Source of the DNA: JABHGY01 sp964525185
GTDB taxonomy: Bacteria > Fidelibacterota > Marinisomatia > Marinisomatales > UBA1611
Length of the DNA: 58,798 bases
Direction of reading: 5' to 3'
Assembly: GCA_964525185.1 (NCBI GenBank)
Contig: CAZGFQ010000011.1
Coordinates: 1 to 58,798, forward strand
Shown: positions 44,581 to 53,942 of the stretch, piece after piece
Numbering within the stretch: the first letter of the stretch is position 1
How the letters are laid out: each line of letters begins with the position of its first letter
Notes under the pieces: generated by a model
Databases searched by the model: none
What the model was told of the DNA's origin: nothing
Seen by the model: the letters and a program-made list of their open reading frames with translations, nothing else
Program-made: the position numbers and the translations under genes

Positions 44581-45795
44581 ATGAATCCCATTAACCTATA
44601 TTTTGATGTAAGAGATATATTCAGAGCACCACGACTTGCTTTAAGTGGTAAAAAAATCTGGATATTTTTATTAGGCAACCTAGCAGGTTTTATCCTTTAT
44701 TGGATTTTTTCGTATATCGCGTTAGCTGCTGCAGGTGTTCCATTTAGCGACGCAATTGCTTCCCATGGGCTTTACCCCTGCTTGTATGGAGTTGATGCTC
44801 CATGGTTTGCCTGGGCAATATACTATGTTGGTTCATTAGGTTGGATTGCTTTCCTTCATTTATCGTGTACGGCTGTCGCTCGTGTCACTTTAAAACAATT
44901 AAAAGGTGATAATTTCTTTTCAGCGGGAGATGCTTGGAATTACGTCAAGAAACATTGGCATCCCGTTATTTTTACATCCATTTCAATTGTTCTGATTTTA
45001 GGATTCTTTCTTTTATTTGCAGGCATTTTCGCATTATTCGGGAAAATACCTTATGTGGGTGAATATTTATTTGCTCTCCCCTATCTTTTTTACTTTTTAG
45101 GGTCTGTCTTTACTGTGTATACTGCATTTGTTCTTGTTACTTCATGTATCTATACACCTGCAATTGTAGGCGCCTATGAAGAAGATACTATGGGATCTGT
45201 ATTTCAATCCTATTCCATTGCATGGTCACAGCCTTGGAGAGTCGTACTATACAATATTGTTCTACTTCCATTAGCTTGGTGGTCAGTTAAATTATTTTCA
45301 TGGTTTATGTTTGCAGGATTTCAATTAGTAAACCATGTTTTTGGAATGAGTTTCTTAATGGGTGAAAAAGCTACGTCCATTGTTGGAAATGCATTGAATT
45401 TTGTACTTCCTAGCGGATTGTGTAAATCTATTTGCGCTCCATTTTCTTGCTCAGGCGCTCTATGTGGGACTCCATGTGGTTTTTATACGTTACCTGAAGC
45501 TGGATCATTATCAGGTTCTGAAATGGGTGCTTCAATCATTGTTGGGCTCTTTTTACTTCTCATTCTATTTAGCATTGTTTCTTATGGATTATCTATTTTA
45601 TCCGTTGGTGAAACTCTTATGTTTATCATCTTCAAAAAGAAATCTGATGATGATGATTTAATCGAGCGAAAAGATGAAGATGAATTAGAAGAAGATGATG
45701 ATGATGACTTCTCATTTGATGATATAGATGAAGATGATCCAGAACCTGACACACCTAATGATGATACAAATTCTGGTAATTCAGAAGAAGAATAA
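44581..45795 (+). CDS. polytopic membrane protein with Cys-rich loop and acidic tail, function unknown
   Basis: 404 aa, no family recognised. About six to seven membrane helices (for example 28-50, 76-97, 127-155, 160-187, 218-250, 317-342). Between the last two lies a loop with five Cys at 281, 285, 290, 295 and 299 (CKSIC, CSGALC, CGF), which could bind metal or form disulfides. The last 50 residues are Asp/Glu runs, presumably cytoplasmic. AGGAGG-like GGAGG precedes the ATG by 6 nt. Pairing with the SPOR lipoprotein suggests an envelope role. Confidence 0.6.
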   Translation: MNPINLYFDVRDIFRAPRLALSGKKIWIFLLGNLAGFILYWIFSYIALAAAGVPFSDAIASHGLYPCLYGVDAPWFAWAIYYVGSLGWIAFLHLSCTAVARVTLKQLKGDNFFSAGDAWNYVKKHWHPVIFTSISIVLILGFFLLFAGIFALFGKIPYVGEYLFALPYLFYFLGSVFTVYTAFVLVTSCIYTPAIVGAYEEDTMGSVFQSYSIAWSQPWRVVLYNIVLLPLAWWSVKLFSWFMFAGFQLVNHVFGMSFLMGEKATSIVGNALNFVLPSGLCKSICAPFSCSGALCGTPCGFYTLPEAGSLSGSEMGASIIVGLFLLLILFSIVSYGLSILSVGETLMFIIFKKKSDDDDLIERKDEDELEEDDDDDFSFDDIDEDDPEPDTPNDDTNSGNSEEE

Positions 45796-45853
45796 AACAA
45801 TACCATATAACTTGTAAAAAAGTACTTCGATTAGGTAGTTTCCCGGGCTTTAT

Positions 45854-46324
45854 ATGAAGCTATTTCGAACAGAACTAGCCTCAGAGTTCAAGGATAAGCT
45901 CTTTGACATTGAATCTGTGGAATTAACAGACGACACTATTGTCGCCGAAACCGAAAGGATTTCTTGCATATTATCTGCGGAAAAAACTCATTATGGTTTT
46001 CAGCTTAATGGGAAAATCAATACTCTGATTTCCCACCAATGTGATCGCTGTTTAAATACTTTTTTGGACAATCATAACATTCCGTTCAATTTTTGGTTAA
46101 CATCCGATAATAGTTTAACGGAAACGAATGAACGTAATGTTATTCATTTTGACCCAAATCAAGAATACATAGAATTAAAAGAAATAATTTCAGAATTAAT
46201 TTTTGTTGATATTCCTTTTAAAAGTGTATGTATGGATGAATGCAAAGGATTATGTGACCAATGTGGAACAGATTTAAATAAAGAAACATGTGAGTGTAAT
46301 AAACACAATAAAGAAAATTTTTGA
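45854..46324 (+). CDS. yceD: YceD/DUF177 family protein
   Basis: 156 aa. Two Cys groups: CDRCLNTF at about 65-72 and the C-terminal CKGLCDQCGTDLNKETCEC (about 133-151). These are typical of the zinc-containing DUF177 proteins linked to 23S rRNA accumulation. The gene immediately precedes rpmF, as in most bacteria, and opens the yceD-rpmF-plsX-fab operon. Confidence 0.87.
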   Translation: MKLFRTELASEFKDKLFDIESVELTDDTIVAETERISCILSAEKTHYGFQLNGKINTLISHQCDRCLNTFLDNHNIPFNFWLTSDNSLTETNERNVIHFDPNQEYIELKEIISELIFVDIPFKSVCMDECKGLCDQCGTDLNKETCECNKHNKENF

Positions 46325-46333
46325 GGAGTAAAA

Positions 46334-46510
46334 ATGCCATTACCTAAAAGACGACAATCAAAAACAAGAGGCAAAAAACGCCGGACACATTATAAGTCCA
46401 CTTTAGCCTCTGTGACAACATGTGCTCAATGTAGCCAACCAAAAATTCCGCACCGCGCTTGCCCCAATTGTGGGTATTATCGTGGCCGTCCGGTTATCGC
46501 AGCAAAATAA
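46334..46510 (+). CDS. rpmF: 50S ribosomal protein L32
   Basis: 58 aa, found by reading the gap between yceD and plsX. MPLPKRRQSKTRGKKRRTH at the N-terminus, and a zinc-ribbon with Cys30, Cys33, Cys43 and Cys46 (TTCAQC, ACPNCGYYRG). This is the zinc-binding C-plus form, in contrast to the zinc-free L28 in this window. GAGGAG lies 7 nt before the ATG. It is the usual partner between yceD and plsX. Confidence 0.95.
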   Translation: MPLPKRRQSKTRGKKRRTHYKSTLASVTTCAQCSQPKIPHRACPNCGYYRGRPVIAAK

Positions 46511-46522
46511 CCCACTTATTAT

Positions 46523-47521
46523 ATGATCATAGCCGTTGATGCCATGGGGGGTGATTTTGCTCCCGGTATCGTGGTACAAGGTGCCATTCAAGCGATTGAA
46601 TCTTCATCCGTACATGTTATTTTAGTCGGGGACGAAATTGCAATTCAAACACATTTAGGTTCCTTTGAATCCAATCAAATATCTATTCATCATGCACCTG
46701 AATTAGTGTCCATGGATGAACCTGGTTCTCGAATCGTTAAATCCAAACCGAATTCGTCTATTGTCCAAGGGTTACAACTTGTAAAAGATGGAAATGCAGA
46801 TGCTTTTGTTAGTGCAGGAAATACAGGTGCTGTTTTAGCAACTTCTCTCCTTCTTCTTGGACGAATACCAGGCGTAAGACGACCTGCTTTAGCGGCATTT
46901 ATTCCATCTGATTCTGGTGGAAAAATTATATGTGATGTTGGGGCTAACCCAGATGCAAAAGCGAACCACCTTCTCCAATTTGCTCAAATGGCTTCCCACT
47001 ATTATTCCCACGCAGAAGGTAAAACGAACCCTAAAGTTGGCTTAGTTAATATTGGTGAAGAGCCTAATAAAGGAAGTGAATTATACATTGATACTTATGA
47101 GCTATTATCAGATCAATTACCTCAATTCATTGGAAATGTTGAAGGAAGAGATATTATGACAACTCAAGCTGATGTACTTGTATGTGATGGTTTTGTTGGG
47201 AATACATTAATCAAATTTGCAGAAAATTGGATTGTCCATTTAGGTAAAGAATTAAAACAAGGGTTAACTAAGAATTGGTTAAGTAAAGTTGGTGGAATGC
47301 TCGTTAAACCTGTATTAAAAGAATTGTATAAGAAATTTGATTATGAAGAACATGGTGGTGTTCCATTATTGGGTGTTAATGGAGTATCGATTATAACTCA
47401 TGGAAGTTCTGGGCCGAAATCAATTATGAATTCGATTTTTGCTGCAGAAAAATGTGTGCAAAGTGATTTAATTACACACACTAAAGAAAGTTTTGAAACA
47501 TTATTAAGGGATTCCGCATGA
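46523..47521 (+). CDS. plsX: phosphate acyltransferase PlsX
   Basis: 332 aa. IIAVDAMGGDFAPGIVV is the characteristic N-terminus. SKPNSSIVQGLQLVKDG, SAGNTGAVLA and GEEPNKGSEL follow, all PlsX blocks. It makes acyl-phosphate from acyl-ACP for phospholipid synthesis and is peripheral at the membrane. Its stop overlaps the fabH ATG. Confidence 0.95.
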   Translation: MIIAVDAMGGDFAPGIVVQGAIQAIESSSVHVILVGDEIAIQTHLGSFESNQISIHHAPELVSMDEPGSRIVKSKPNSSIVQGLQLVKDGNADAFVSAGNTGAVLATSLLLLGRIPGVRRPALAAFIPSDSGGKIICDVGANPDAKANHLLQFAQMASHYYSHAEGKTNPKVGLVNIGEEPNKGSELYIDTYELLSDQLPQFIGNVEGRDIMTTQADVLVCDGFVGNTLIKFAENWIVHLGKELKQGLTKNWLSKVGGMLVKPVLKELYKKFDYEEHGGVPLLGVNGVSIITHGSSGPKSIMNSIFAAEKCVQSDLITHTKESFETLLRDSA

Positions 47522-48507
47522 ATGCAACAATAACAACCACAGCACGATATGTACCAAAAAATGTTGTAACTAACCATGATTTAGAAAAAATCATGGATAC
47601 ATCTGATGAATGGATAAAAAGTAGAACAGGTATTCATCAAAGACATTTTGTTGGAGAAGATGAAGCCACATCAGATATTTGCACCCAAATTGCTAAATCA
47701 TTATTAGAAAAACGAAATCTTTCGCCAGATGATATAGATATTATTATTGTTTCAACGGTAACACCTGACATGTTTGCCCCTTCTACGGCAGCAATTGTCC
47801 AGAATAATATTGGTGCATCTCGTGCATGGGGATTTGATTTATCAGGAGCTTGTACTGGGTTTTTATATGGTCTTGAAACAGGTGCAAAATTTGTTGAATC
47901 TGGTCAATATAGCAACGTGATGGTTATTGGTGTAGACACAATGTCTTCCATATTAGATCTTGAAGATCGAAATACAGCTGTTTTATTTGGTGATGGAGGT
48001 GGCGGTGTTATCCTAGAACAAACAGGTGATGATTCAGGGATTTTTGATTCCATTTTAAAAATGGATGGTTCAGGTGGGCCCTTTCTTCAAATGCCGGCTG
48101 GTGGAAGTCGTATGCCAGCCACTGTTGAATCGGTAGAAAATAAAATGCATTATATACGGCAAGATGGGCGCACGGTATTCAAATTTGCAGTAAAAGGAAT
48201 GGCGGATGTCGCTGAAAAAATATTGGCAAAACATCAACTAACAGGTGATGATATTTCACTATTTATTCCACACCAAGCTAATAAACGAATCATTGATGCA
48301 GCAGCTAATAGATGTGGAATAGATTCAAATAAAGTGTTAGTCAATATTCATGAATATGGGAATACAACTGCAGGTACCCTCCCCATTGGTTTAAGTGAAG
48401 CGGACGATACAGGTAAAATTAAAAATGGTGATCTCCTTTTATTAGCTGCATTTGGAGCTGGATGGACTTGGGGAAGTATGTTGATTAAGTGGGATACGCT
48501 TTCATGA
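47518..48507 (+). CDS. fabH: 3-oxoacyl-ACP synthase III
   Basis: 329 aa. Catalytic triad regions: Cys in DLSGACTGFLYGL (about 108-120), His in FIPHQANKRIID (about 254-265) and Asn in EYGNTTAGTLPI (about 281-292). It condenses acetyl-CoA (or a branched primer) with malonyl-ACP to start fatty-acid synthesis. Confidence 0.96.
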   Translation: MNATITTTARYVPKNVVTNHDLEKIMDTSDEWIKSRTGIHQRHFVGEDEATSDICTQIAKSLLEKRNLSPDDIDIIIVSTVTPDMFAPSTAAIVQNNIGASRAWGFDLSGACTGFLYGLETGAKFVESGQYSNVMVIGVDTMSSILDLEDRNTAVLFGDGGGGVILEQTGDDSGIFDSILKMDGSGGPFLQMPAGGSRMPATVESVENKMHYIRQDGRTVFKFAVKGMADVAEKILAKHQLTGDDISLFIPHQANKRIIDAAANRCGIDSNKVLVNIHEYGNTTAGTLPIGLSEADDTGKIKNGDLLLLAAFGAGWTWGSMLIKWDTLS

Positions 48508-49418
48508 AGGCAGTCTGGATGTTCCCTGGTCAAGCGTCCCAAAATATTGGAATGGGATTCGATTTATACGAAAATACATCTTTAGGAAAAACCTATTTTG
48601 ACCAAGCAAACGATATTTTAGGATATGACATAAAATCAATTATTTTCGATGGACCGGATGAACAATTAACACAAACACAATATACTCAACCAGCAATATA
48701 TATTGTAAGTGTCATTCTTGGAAAACTTTTACTTGAAGCTGGGAAAGAACCATCCATCGTAGCTGGACATAGCTTGGGTGAATATTCTGCTTTAGCTATT
48801 GCAAATGCATTTTCGTTTGAAACGGGTCTTTCTTTAGTTCAGGTGCGAGCAGAAAGTATGTTTAAGGCTGGGAAACACATTGAAGGAACGATGGCTGCCA
48901 TTGTTGGATTAAAGGATGACCATGTTAAAGAATTGTGTGCATCGGATCATTCTGGAGTTGTGGTTCCAGCAAATTATAATTCTCCGGGTCAAGTTGTTAT
49001 TTCGGGAGAACCATCTGCTGTTCAATCCATGATGGGACTGGCTAAAGAGGAAGGCGCTCGTATGGCTGTTCCATTAAAAGTAAGTGGTGCCTTCCATTCC
49101 CCTTTAATGTCATCTGCGCGTGAATCGCTTGCAGAGATATTGGATTCCACCGAAATTTCGGACGCATTATATCCCGTTTATGCCAATGTTAGCGCATCAC
49201 CTGTAACGGATGGAAGTGAAATTCGGGATTTATTATTAAAACAATTAGAGAGCCCCGTACTGTGGTCAAAAACAATTCAAAGGTTGATTACTGAAGGATA
49301 CGAACCCTTTATTGAAGTTGGACCAGGAAAAGTATTACAAGGATTGTTAAAACGCATTGATCGGAAAAGACAGTCTCTGGGAATTGGGACATTGGAAGAA
49401 ATAAATAATTATGTTTGA
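48504..49418 (+). CDS. fabD: malonyl-CoA:ACP transacylase
   Basis: 304 aa from ATG 48504, which overlaps the fabH stop (ATGA); the five upstream in-frame codons lie in fabH. MFPGQASQNIGMG at the N-terminus, the nucleophile motif AGHSLGEYSALA (about 86-97) and GAFHSPLM (about 194-201, catalytic His) are intact. It loads malonyl groups on ACP. Confidence 0.95.
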   Translation: MKAVWMFPGQASQNIGMGFDLYENTSLGKTYFDQANDILGYDIKSIIFDGPDEQLTQTQYTQPAIYIVSVILGKLLLEAGKEPSIVAGHSLGEYSALAIANAFSFETGLSLVQVRAESMFKAGKHIEGTMAAIVGLKDDHVKELCASDHSGVVVPANYNSPGQVVISGEPSAVQSMMGLAKEEGARMAVPLKVSGAFHSPLMSSARESLAEILDSTEISDALYPVYANVSASPVTDGSEIRDLLLKQLESPVLWSKTIQRLITEGYEPFIEVGPGKVLQGLLKRIDRKRQSLGIGTLEEINNYV

Positions 49419-50157
49419 ATTAAAAAATAAAATTGCTGTTGTAACGGGTGCGTCTCGAGGCATCGGAAAATCGATTGCCGAAACTTTTTCAAAAGCGGGT
49501 GCTACTGTTGTCTGTGTCAGTAGAACGGAAGAACCATTACAGAAGTTATCAAATGATCTGAATGAAGCGGGAGGAAATGCCTCATATAGAACGTGTGATA
49601 TTTCAGATGGAGAATCATTTACATCTATGATTAAATCTGTCGTGGATGAATTTGGACAATGTGATGTTTTAATTAACAATGCAGGTGTCACTCAAGATAC
49701 TCTCCTGATGAGAATGTCTGATGACCAATGGTCCAACGTTTTGGATATAAATTTGAAGGGCGCTTTCCATGGGTGTAAAGCTGTTATGCGCCCTATGATG
49801 AAAAAGCGTACAGGTAGAATTATTAATATTTCATCCATTGTTGGAATAACAGGAAATGCTGGACAAGCAAATTATGCTGCATCTAAAGCTGGCCTTATTG
49901 GGCTCACAAAAAGTATTGCAAAGGAAGTTGCATCGCGGGGAATAACAGTTAATTGTATTGCCCCAGGATTTATTAAATCAGATATGACAGATATATTATC
50001 TGATCAAGTTAAAGAAGAATTACTGGTTCGCATTCCAGTTGGAAGAATGGGAGAAGGAAATGATATTGCTCATGCCGCTCTTTTTCTTGCATCTGATGAA
50101 GCCAGTTTTATTACAGGACAGACTATCGTTATTGATGGTGGTCAAATCATAAGCTAA
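49411..50157 (+). CDS. fabG: 3-oxoacyl-ACP reductase
   Basis: 248 aa short-chain dehydrogenase. NADP motif VVTGASRGIGKSIAE (about 10-24), INNAG, and the Ser-Tyr-Lys triad (NISSIVG; YAASKAG). It reduces the beta-keto group in the elongation cycle. The start overlaps the fabD stop by 8 nt. Confidence 0.95.
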   Translation: MFELKNKIAVVTGASRGIGKSIAETFSKAGATVVCVSRTEEPLQKLSNDLNEAGGNASYRTCDISDGESFTSMIKSVVDEFGQCDVLINNAGVTQDTLLMRMSDDQWSNVLDINLKGAFHGCKAVMRPMMKKRTGRIINISSIVGITGNAGQANYAASKAGLIGLTKSIAKEVASRGITVNCIAPGFIKSDMTDILSDQVKEELLVRIPVGRMGEGNDIAHAALFLASDEASFITGQTIVIDGGQIIS

Positions 50158-50169
50158 ACAGGAGGAATA

Positions 50170-50400
50170 ATGTCAACATTAGGCAAAATAAAAGAAGTTG
50201 TAATCGATAGATTAGGTGTAGATGAAGATGCTGTAAAACCAGAAGCTCACTTTATTGATGATTTAGGTGCAGATTCTTTAGATACAGTTGAACTCATTAT
50301 GGAATTTGAAGAAGAATTTGGAATTGAAATTCCAGATGAAGATGCTGAAAATATCATGACAGTCGGTGCTGCTTTAGATTACATCGAAAAGCACCAATAA
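50170..50400 (+). CDS. acpP: acyl carrier protein
   Basis: 76 aa. The phosphopantetheine site is Ser36 or thereabouts in DDLGADSLDTVELIM; the remainder is acidic helices, as usual. GGAGGA lies 6 nt before the ATG, a strong ribosome site suited to a highly made protein. Confidence 0.97.
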   Translation: MSTLGKIKEVVIDRLGVDEDAVKPEAHFIDDLGADSLDTVELIMEFEEEFGIEIPDEDAENIMTVGAALDYIEKHQ

Positions 50401-50412
50401 GAGGGCAGATTT

Positions 50413-51645
50413 ATGCGTAAAGTTGTTGTAACCGGATTGGGAGTTCTTGCTCCAAATGGAAATAATGTAAATTCATTTTGGGATGCCCTCGTTGCAGGCC
50501 AGAGTGGAATTGGCCCCATCAGTTATTTTGATACAGATGATTTAAGAGTTAGTATTGCTGGCGAATTATCAAACTTTACGCCTGAACCTGTTTTAGATCC
50601 TAAAGAAGTTAGAAAACTTGATCCATTTTCTGTCTATGCACTCGTAGCTGGGCAGGAAGCTATTGATCAATCTGGGTTAGACTTAACATCCATCGATTTA
50701 GATCGTGCAGGCGTTGTAATTGGATCAGGTGTGGGGGGCATACAAACATTGGAAGATCAACACGGTGTAATTATGAATAAAGGTGGTCGCCGTGTTTCTC
50801 CACAATTTGTCCCGAAGATGATTGCAAATATTGCTGGAGGGCATTTATCCATTCGGTGGGGTTTTCGAGGTCCTAATCAAACGGTTGTATCTGCTTGTGC
50901 TTCTGCTACAGATGCTATTGGAATGGCATTACGTCTAATTCGGTATGGTGATGCTGATATTGTGATTACAGGCGGAACTGAAGCAAGCATTACTCCATTA
51001 ACGATTGCTGGTTTTGGAAATATGCGCGCTTTATCACAACGTAACGATGAACCACATAGAGCAAGCCGTCCCTTTGACTTAGATAGAGATGGTTTCGTTT
51101 TAGGCGAAGGTGCTGGCATGATTGTGATTGAATCTGAAGAACATGCGCTTAATCGTGGTGCAACTATTTTAGCAGAATTGGCTGGATATGGTGCAACAGA
51201 CGATGCATTTCATGTCACGCAACCTGCTCCTGGTGGTGCTGGTGCAGAAAAAGCAATGAATCGTGCTATTGAAGATGCAGAATTAATTAAAACAGATATT
51301 CATTATATTAATGCACACGGTACATCAACTCCATTTAATGACAAAAATGAATCTGCTGCCATCAAAAGTTTATTTGGTAATCATCCAATTAAAGTAAGTT
51401 CAACCAAATCATTGACTGGGCATTTATTAGGAGCTGCCGGCGGAATTGAAGCGGTAGCAACGGTAAAATCTATTTTGGAGCAAAAAGCACCTCCAACAAT
51501 CAATCAGGAAACGCCTGATCCAGAATGTGATTTGGATTATATCCCAAATAAATCCCAATCATTTACTATAAATGCAGCTTTATCCAATACATTTGGATTT
51601 GGCGGACATAATGCTGTTATTTGTCTGAAAAAATATTCTAGTTAA
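50413..51645 (+). CDS. fabF: 3-oxoacyl-ACP synthase II
   Basis: 410 aa. Catalytic Cys in VVSACASATDAIGMAL (about 157-172), and the two His residues in NAHGTSTPFND and SLTGHLLGAAGG. It elongates acyl-ACP. Its stop overlaps the rnc start (TAATG). Confidence 0.96.
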   Translation: MRKVVVTGLGVLAPNGNNVNSFWDALVAGQSGIGPISYFDTDDLRVSIAGELSNFTPEPVLDPKEVRKLDPFSVYALVAGQEAIDQSGLDLTSIDLDRAGVVIGSGVGGIQTLEDQHGVIMNKGGRRVSPQFVPKMIANIAGGHLSIRWGFRGPNQTVVSACASATDAIGMALRLIRYGDADIVITGGTEASITPLTIAGFGNMRALSQRNDEPHRASRPFDLDRDGFVLGEGAGMIVIESEEHALNRGATILAELAGYGATDDAFHVTQPAPGGAGAEKAMNRAIEDAELIKTDIHYINAHGTSTPFNDKNESAAIKSLFGNHPIKVSSTKSLTGHLLGAAGGIEAVATVKSILEQKAPPTINQETPDPECDLDYIPNKSQSFTINAALSNTFGFGGHNAVICLKKYSS

Positions 51646-52361
51646 TGGGTCTTTTTGATTCAATTAAAGACTTTTTTTCGCCTAACAGCGTCCACTTAAC
51701 CCCCCTTGAAAAGAAAATTCAATATCAATTTGAACGCCGTGAATATTTAGCCCAGGCGTTTACTCATAAATCTATCAAATCTGGCCCAAGAGATAATTAT
51801 GAAAGGCTCGAATTTTTAGGTGATGCAGTTTTAGATATTGTTGTTAGTAAAGCGCTCATGAAAGAATTCCCCGAAGGGGATGAAGGATTATTGACCCAAC
51901 GTCGTGCTTTTTTAGTTCAAAAATCATATTTAGCTAAAATTGGCAAAATGTTGGATTTAATGGATCATTTACACATTGAACCGAGTGTCAATTTATCCGT
52001 TGATAAAATTGCTGAAAAACAGCAAGCAAATTTGTTTGAAGCACTCATTGGGGCCATGTATCTTGATGGTGGAATGAAACCATGTAAAAACTTGATTATG
52101 AAAACGGTTTGGGCCCATAGAGATAATGCATGGATGTCTACGAATTATAAAGGGAAATTGATTGAATACTGTCATCAAAAATCTATTGGCAATCCATCCT
52201 TTCAGGTAAAAGCTGTGACAGGACCCGATCATTCAAAAACATTTGAAGTCCAAGTTATAATTGACGGTGACCCATTCCCTACAGGAATTGCTACAAATAA
52301 AAAAGCCGCAGAACAACTTGCGGCAAAGGGAGCACTAAAATCATTAGGGGCTGCTCTTTAA
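51645..52361 (+). CDS. rnc: ribonuclease III
   Basis: 238 aa. Catalytic signature ERLEFLGDAVLDIVVS (about 50-65), second acidic site FEALIGAMYLDGG (about 131-143), and a C-terminal double-stranded RNA-binding domain (about 167-236, ending NKKAAEQLAAKGALKSL). It processes rRNA and other duplex RNA. The stop overlaps that of the convergent nuclease gene within TTAA. Confidence 0.96.
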   Translation: MGLFDSIKDFFSPNSVHLTPLEKKIQYQFERREYLAQAFTHKSIKSGPRDNYERLEFLGDAVLDIVVSKALMKEFPEGDEGLLTQRRAFLVQKSYLAKIGKMLDLMDHLHIEPSVNLSVDKIAEKQQANLFEALIGAMYLDGGMKPCKNLIMKTVWAHRDNAWMSTNYKGKLIEYCHQKSIGNPSFQVKAVTGPDHSKTFEVQVIIDGDPFPTGIATNKKAAEQLAAKGALKSLGAAL

Positions 52362-52903
52362 GCAGTCATATTTTTAATTTTATCTCTTAAAATAGCAGCT
52401 TTTTCGTATTCTTCTTTTTCAATCGCAAGCTCTAATTTTTTTTCAATCTCTTTTACAGATATTTTCATTTTGGTCTTTTTTACAAGCTTATCTTCTATAC
52501 TATCTTCAGGAACACCTGCTTCTGCCATAACATCTTCATGAACAAATATAGGTACTTTTAATCTCAATCCAACTGCTAACGCATCACTGGGACGAGCATC
52601 AATAATACTTTTCCCTGTTTCTTCTGTTTCAATTTCCATATTTGCATAAAATACACCATCGCTTAATCGGCTAATTTTAATTGTCATTAATTTTGCTTCA
52701 ACACCAGAAATAACAGCCCCAATTAAATCATGCGTGAGGGGTCGTGGTGTTTCAACATATTCCATCGCAAGTGCAATGGCTTGTGCTTCAAAAGAACCTA
52801 CAATGACAGGTAATACCCTTTGCCCTTCAATTTCTTTTAACATGACTGCATAACTTCTGCTCGGCGGATGAAAAGATATTTTTTTTACGGTAACAGGTAT
52901 CAT
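52358..52903 (-). CDS. bifunctional nuclease (DUF151) domain protein with UVR motif
   Basis: 181 aa. Residues about 1-135 are the DUF151/BFN domain (RVLPVIVGSFEAQAIALAME, DARPSDALAVGLR). Residues about 145-180 resemble the UvrB/UvrC interaction motif (AIEKEEYEKAAILRDKIKNM). Some plant and bacterial members cleave DNA and RNA, but the biological role is poorly known. It ends a minus-strand operon with PGI/PMI and polyprenyl synthetase, overlapping its upstream neighbour by 4 nt. Confidence 0.85.
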   Translation of the reverse strand: MIPVTVKKISFHPPSRSYAVMLKEIEGQRVLPVIVGSFEAQAIALAMEYVETPRPLTHDLIGAVISGVEAKLMTIKISRLSDGVFYANMEIETEETGKSIIDARPSDALAVGLRLKVPIFVHEDVMAEAGVPEDSIEDKLVKKTKMKISVKEIEKKLELAIEKEEYEKAAILRDKIKNMTA

Positions 52904-53940
52904 TCTAACGCTTCAAGTTCATTCTTTAATTTTGAAATTTTAGCCACCGGACTTGGATCTACCCCATGGGCTATTGCACACCAATAACTTAACCAATCCC
53001 CATAGTGAATCATATGAAGAAATCTTTCAATTCTATTTTTTCCTTTACTTTCGATTTTTTCTTGATGAATTGGCAATTCATTTAATATTGATTGAGAAAT
53101 AGATTGGCGATATTTCACGCGTGTATGATCATCTGAATCTTTAAGCCATAAAAGAACTATATCTTTAAACAAATGATCATTTTTTTCCCATCCAACAATT
53201 TCATTATGATTTAATTCTGGCAATTCATTGTGGTAAGCGGGCATTTTTGCATTTTCACAAAATTGTCCTTTATACCGTAAAGCAATGATAGATGTCCATT
53301 CTGATTCACCATAAATGACGGGTATTTTTGAATGAATATTTTTAGCCATTTGATACGCAGGATTCGATTCATCCTCTTGATTGTAATCCTGAGTCTTAGA
53401 TTCTAAAAAAGGGATAGAAGAAATTAAATCTGTTTCCCAATTTTTATCAATGAGTCCATATTTATGCAAAATATAAAGCATTGGAATGAAGGAAAAGGCC
53501 AAAGCTGCCCTGGGTTGAAGTCCAGTTGGAATTTTAACAACATCTTTCCCAACTGCTTCCAACTTTTCAGTTATTTTTCCGCCTGTACTTATCCCAACCA
53601 TTTGAGCTCCTGCGACAATCGCTTGGTCTGTGGCAGCTAAAGTTTCTTCTGTATTACCAGAATAAGATGAACAAATAACGAGCGTATTTTCATTCACCCA
53701 ATTTGGCAAAACATAATGCCGAGATACAACAAAAGGGACGGATAATTGGTTTTTCAACAACACTCGATTCACATCTCCACCGATGGCAGAACCACCCATC
53801 CCAGCTAAAACAATATTATGGATTGGTTTATCACATGGTTTTAATTCTACATTTTTCCCAATTTCAATTGCATCAAGCATATTGGATGAAAATCCAGAAA
53901 TGGCTCCAAACATATTATACGGGTCTAGTGCATGTGCCAT
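52900..53940 (-). CDS. bifunctional phosphoglucose/phosphomannose isomerase (SIS fold)
   Basis: 346 aa. Two SIS halves: AGMGGSAIGGDVNRVLL (about 47-63) and VICSSYSGNTEETLAA (about 92-107), and the C-terminal catalytic block ELPELNHNEIVGW (about 239-251). The short length fits the archaeal/bacterial bifunctional PGI/PMI rather than the 550-aa PGI. It interconverts fructose-6-P with glucose-6-P and mannose-6-P, and the phosphomannomutase two genes upstream gives it a clear partner for sugar-nucleotide supply. Confidence 0.87.
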   Translation of the reverse strand: MAHALDPYNMFGAISGFSSNMLDAIEIGKNVELKPCDKPIHNIVLAGMGGSAIGGDVNRVLLKNQLSVPFVVSRHYVLPNWVNENTLVICSSYSGNTEETLAATDQAIVAGAQMVGISTGGKITEKLEAVGKDVVKIPTGLQPRAALAFSFIPMLYILHKYGLIDKNWETDLISSIPFLESKTQDYNQEDESNPAYQMAKNIHSKIPVIYGESEWTSIIALRYKGQFCENAKMPAYHNELPELNHNEIVGWEKNDHLFKDIVLLWLKDSDDHTRVKYRQSISQSILNELPIHQEKIESKGKNRIERFLHMIHYGDWLSYWCAIAHGVDPSPVAKISKLKNELEALE

Positions 53941-53942
53941 GA

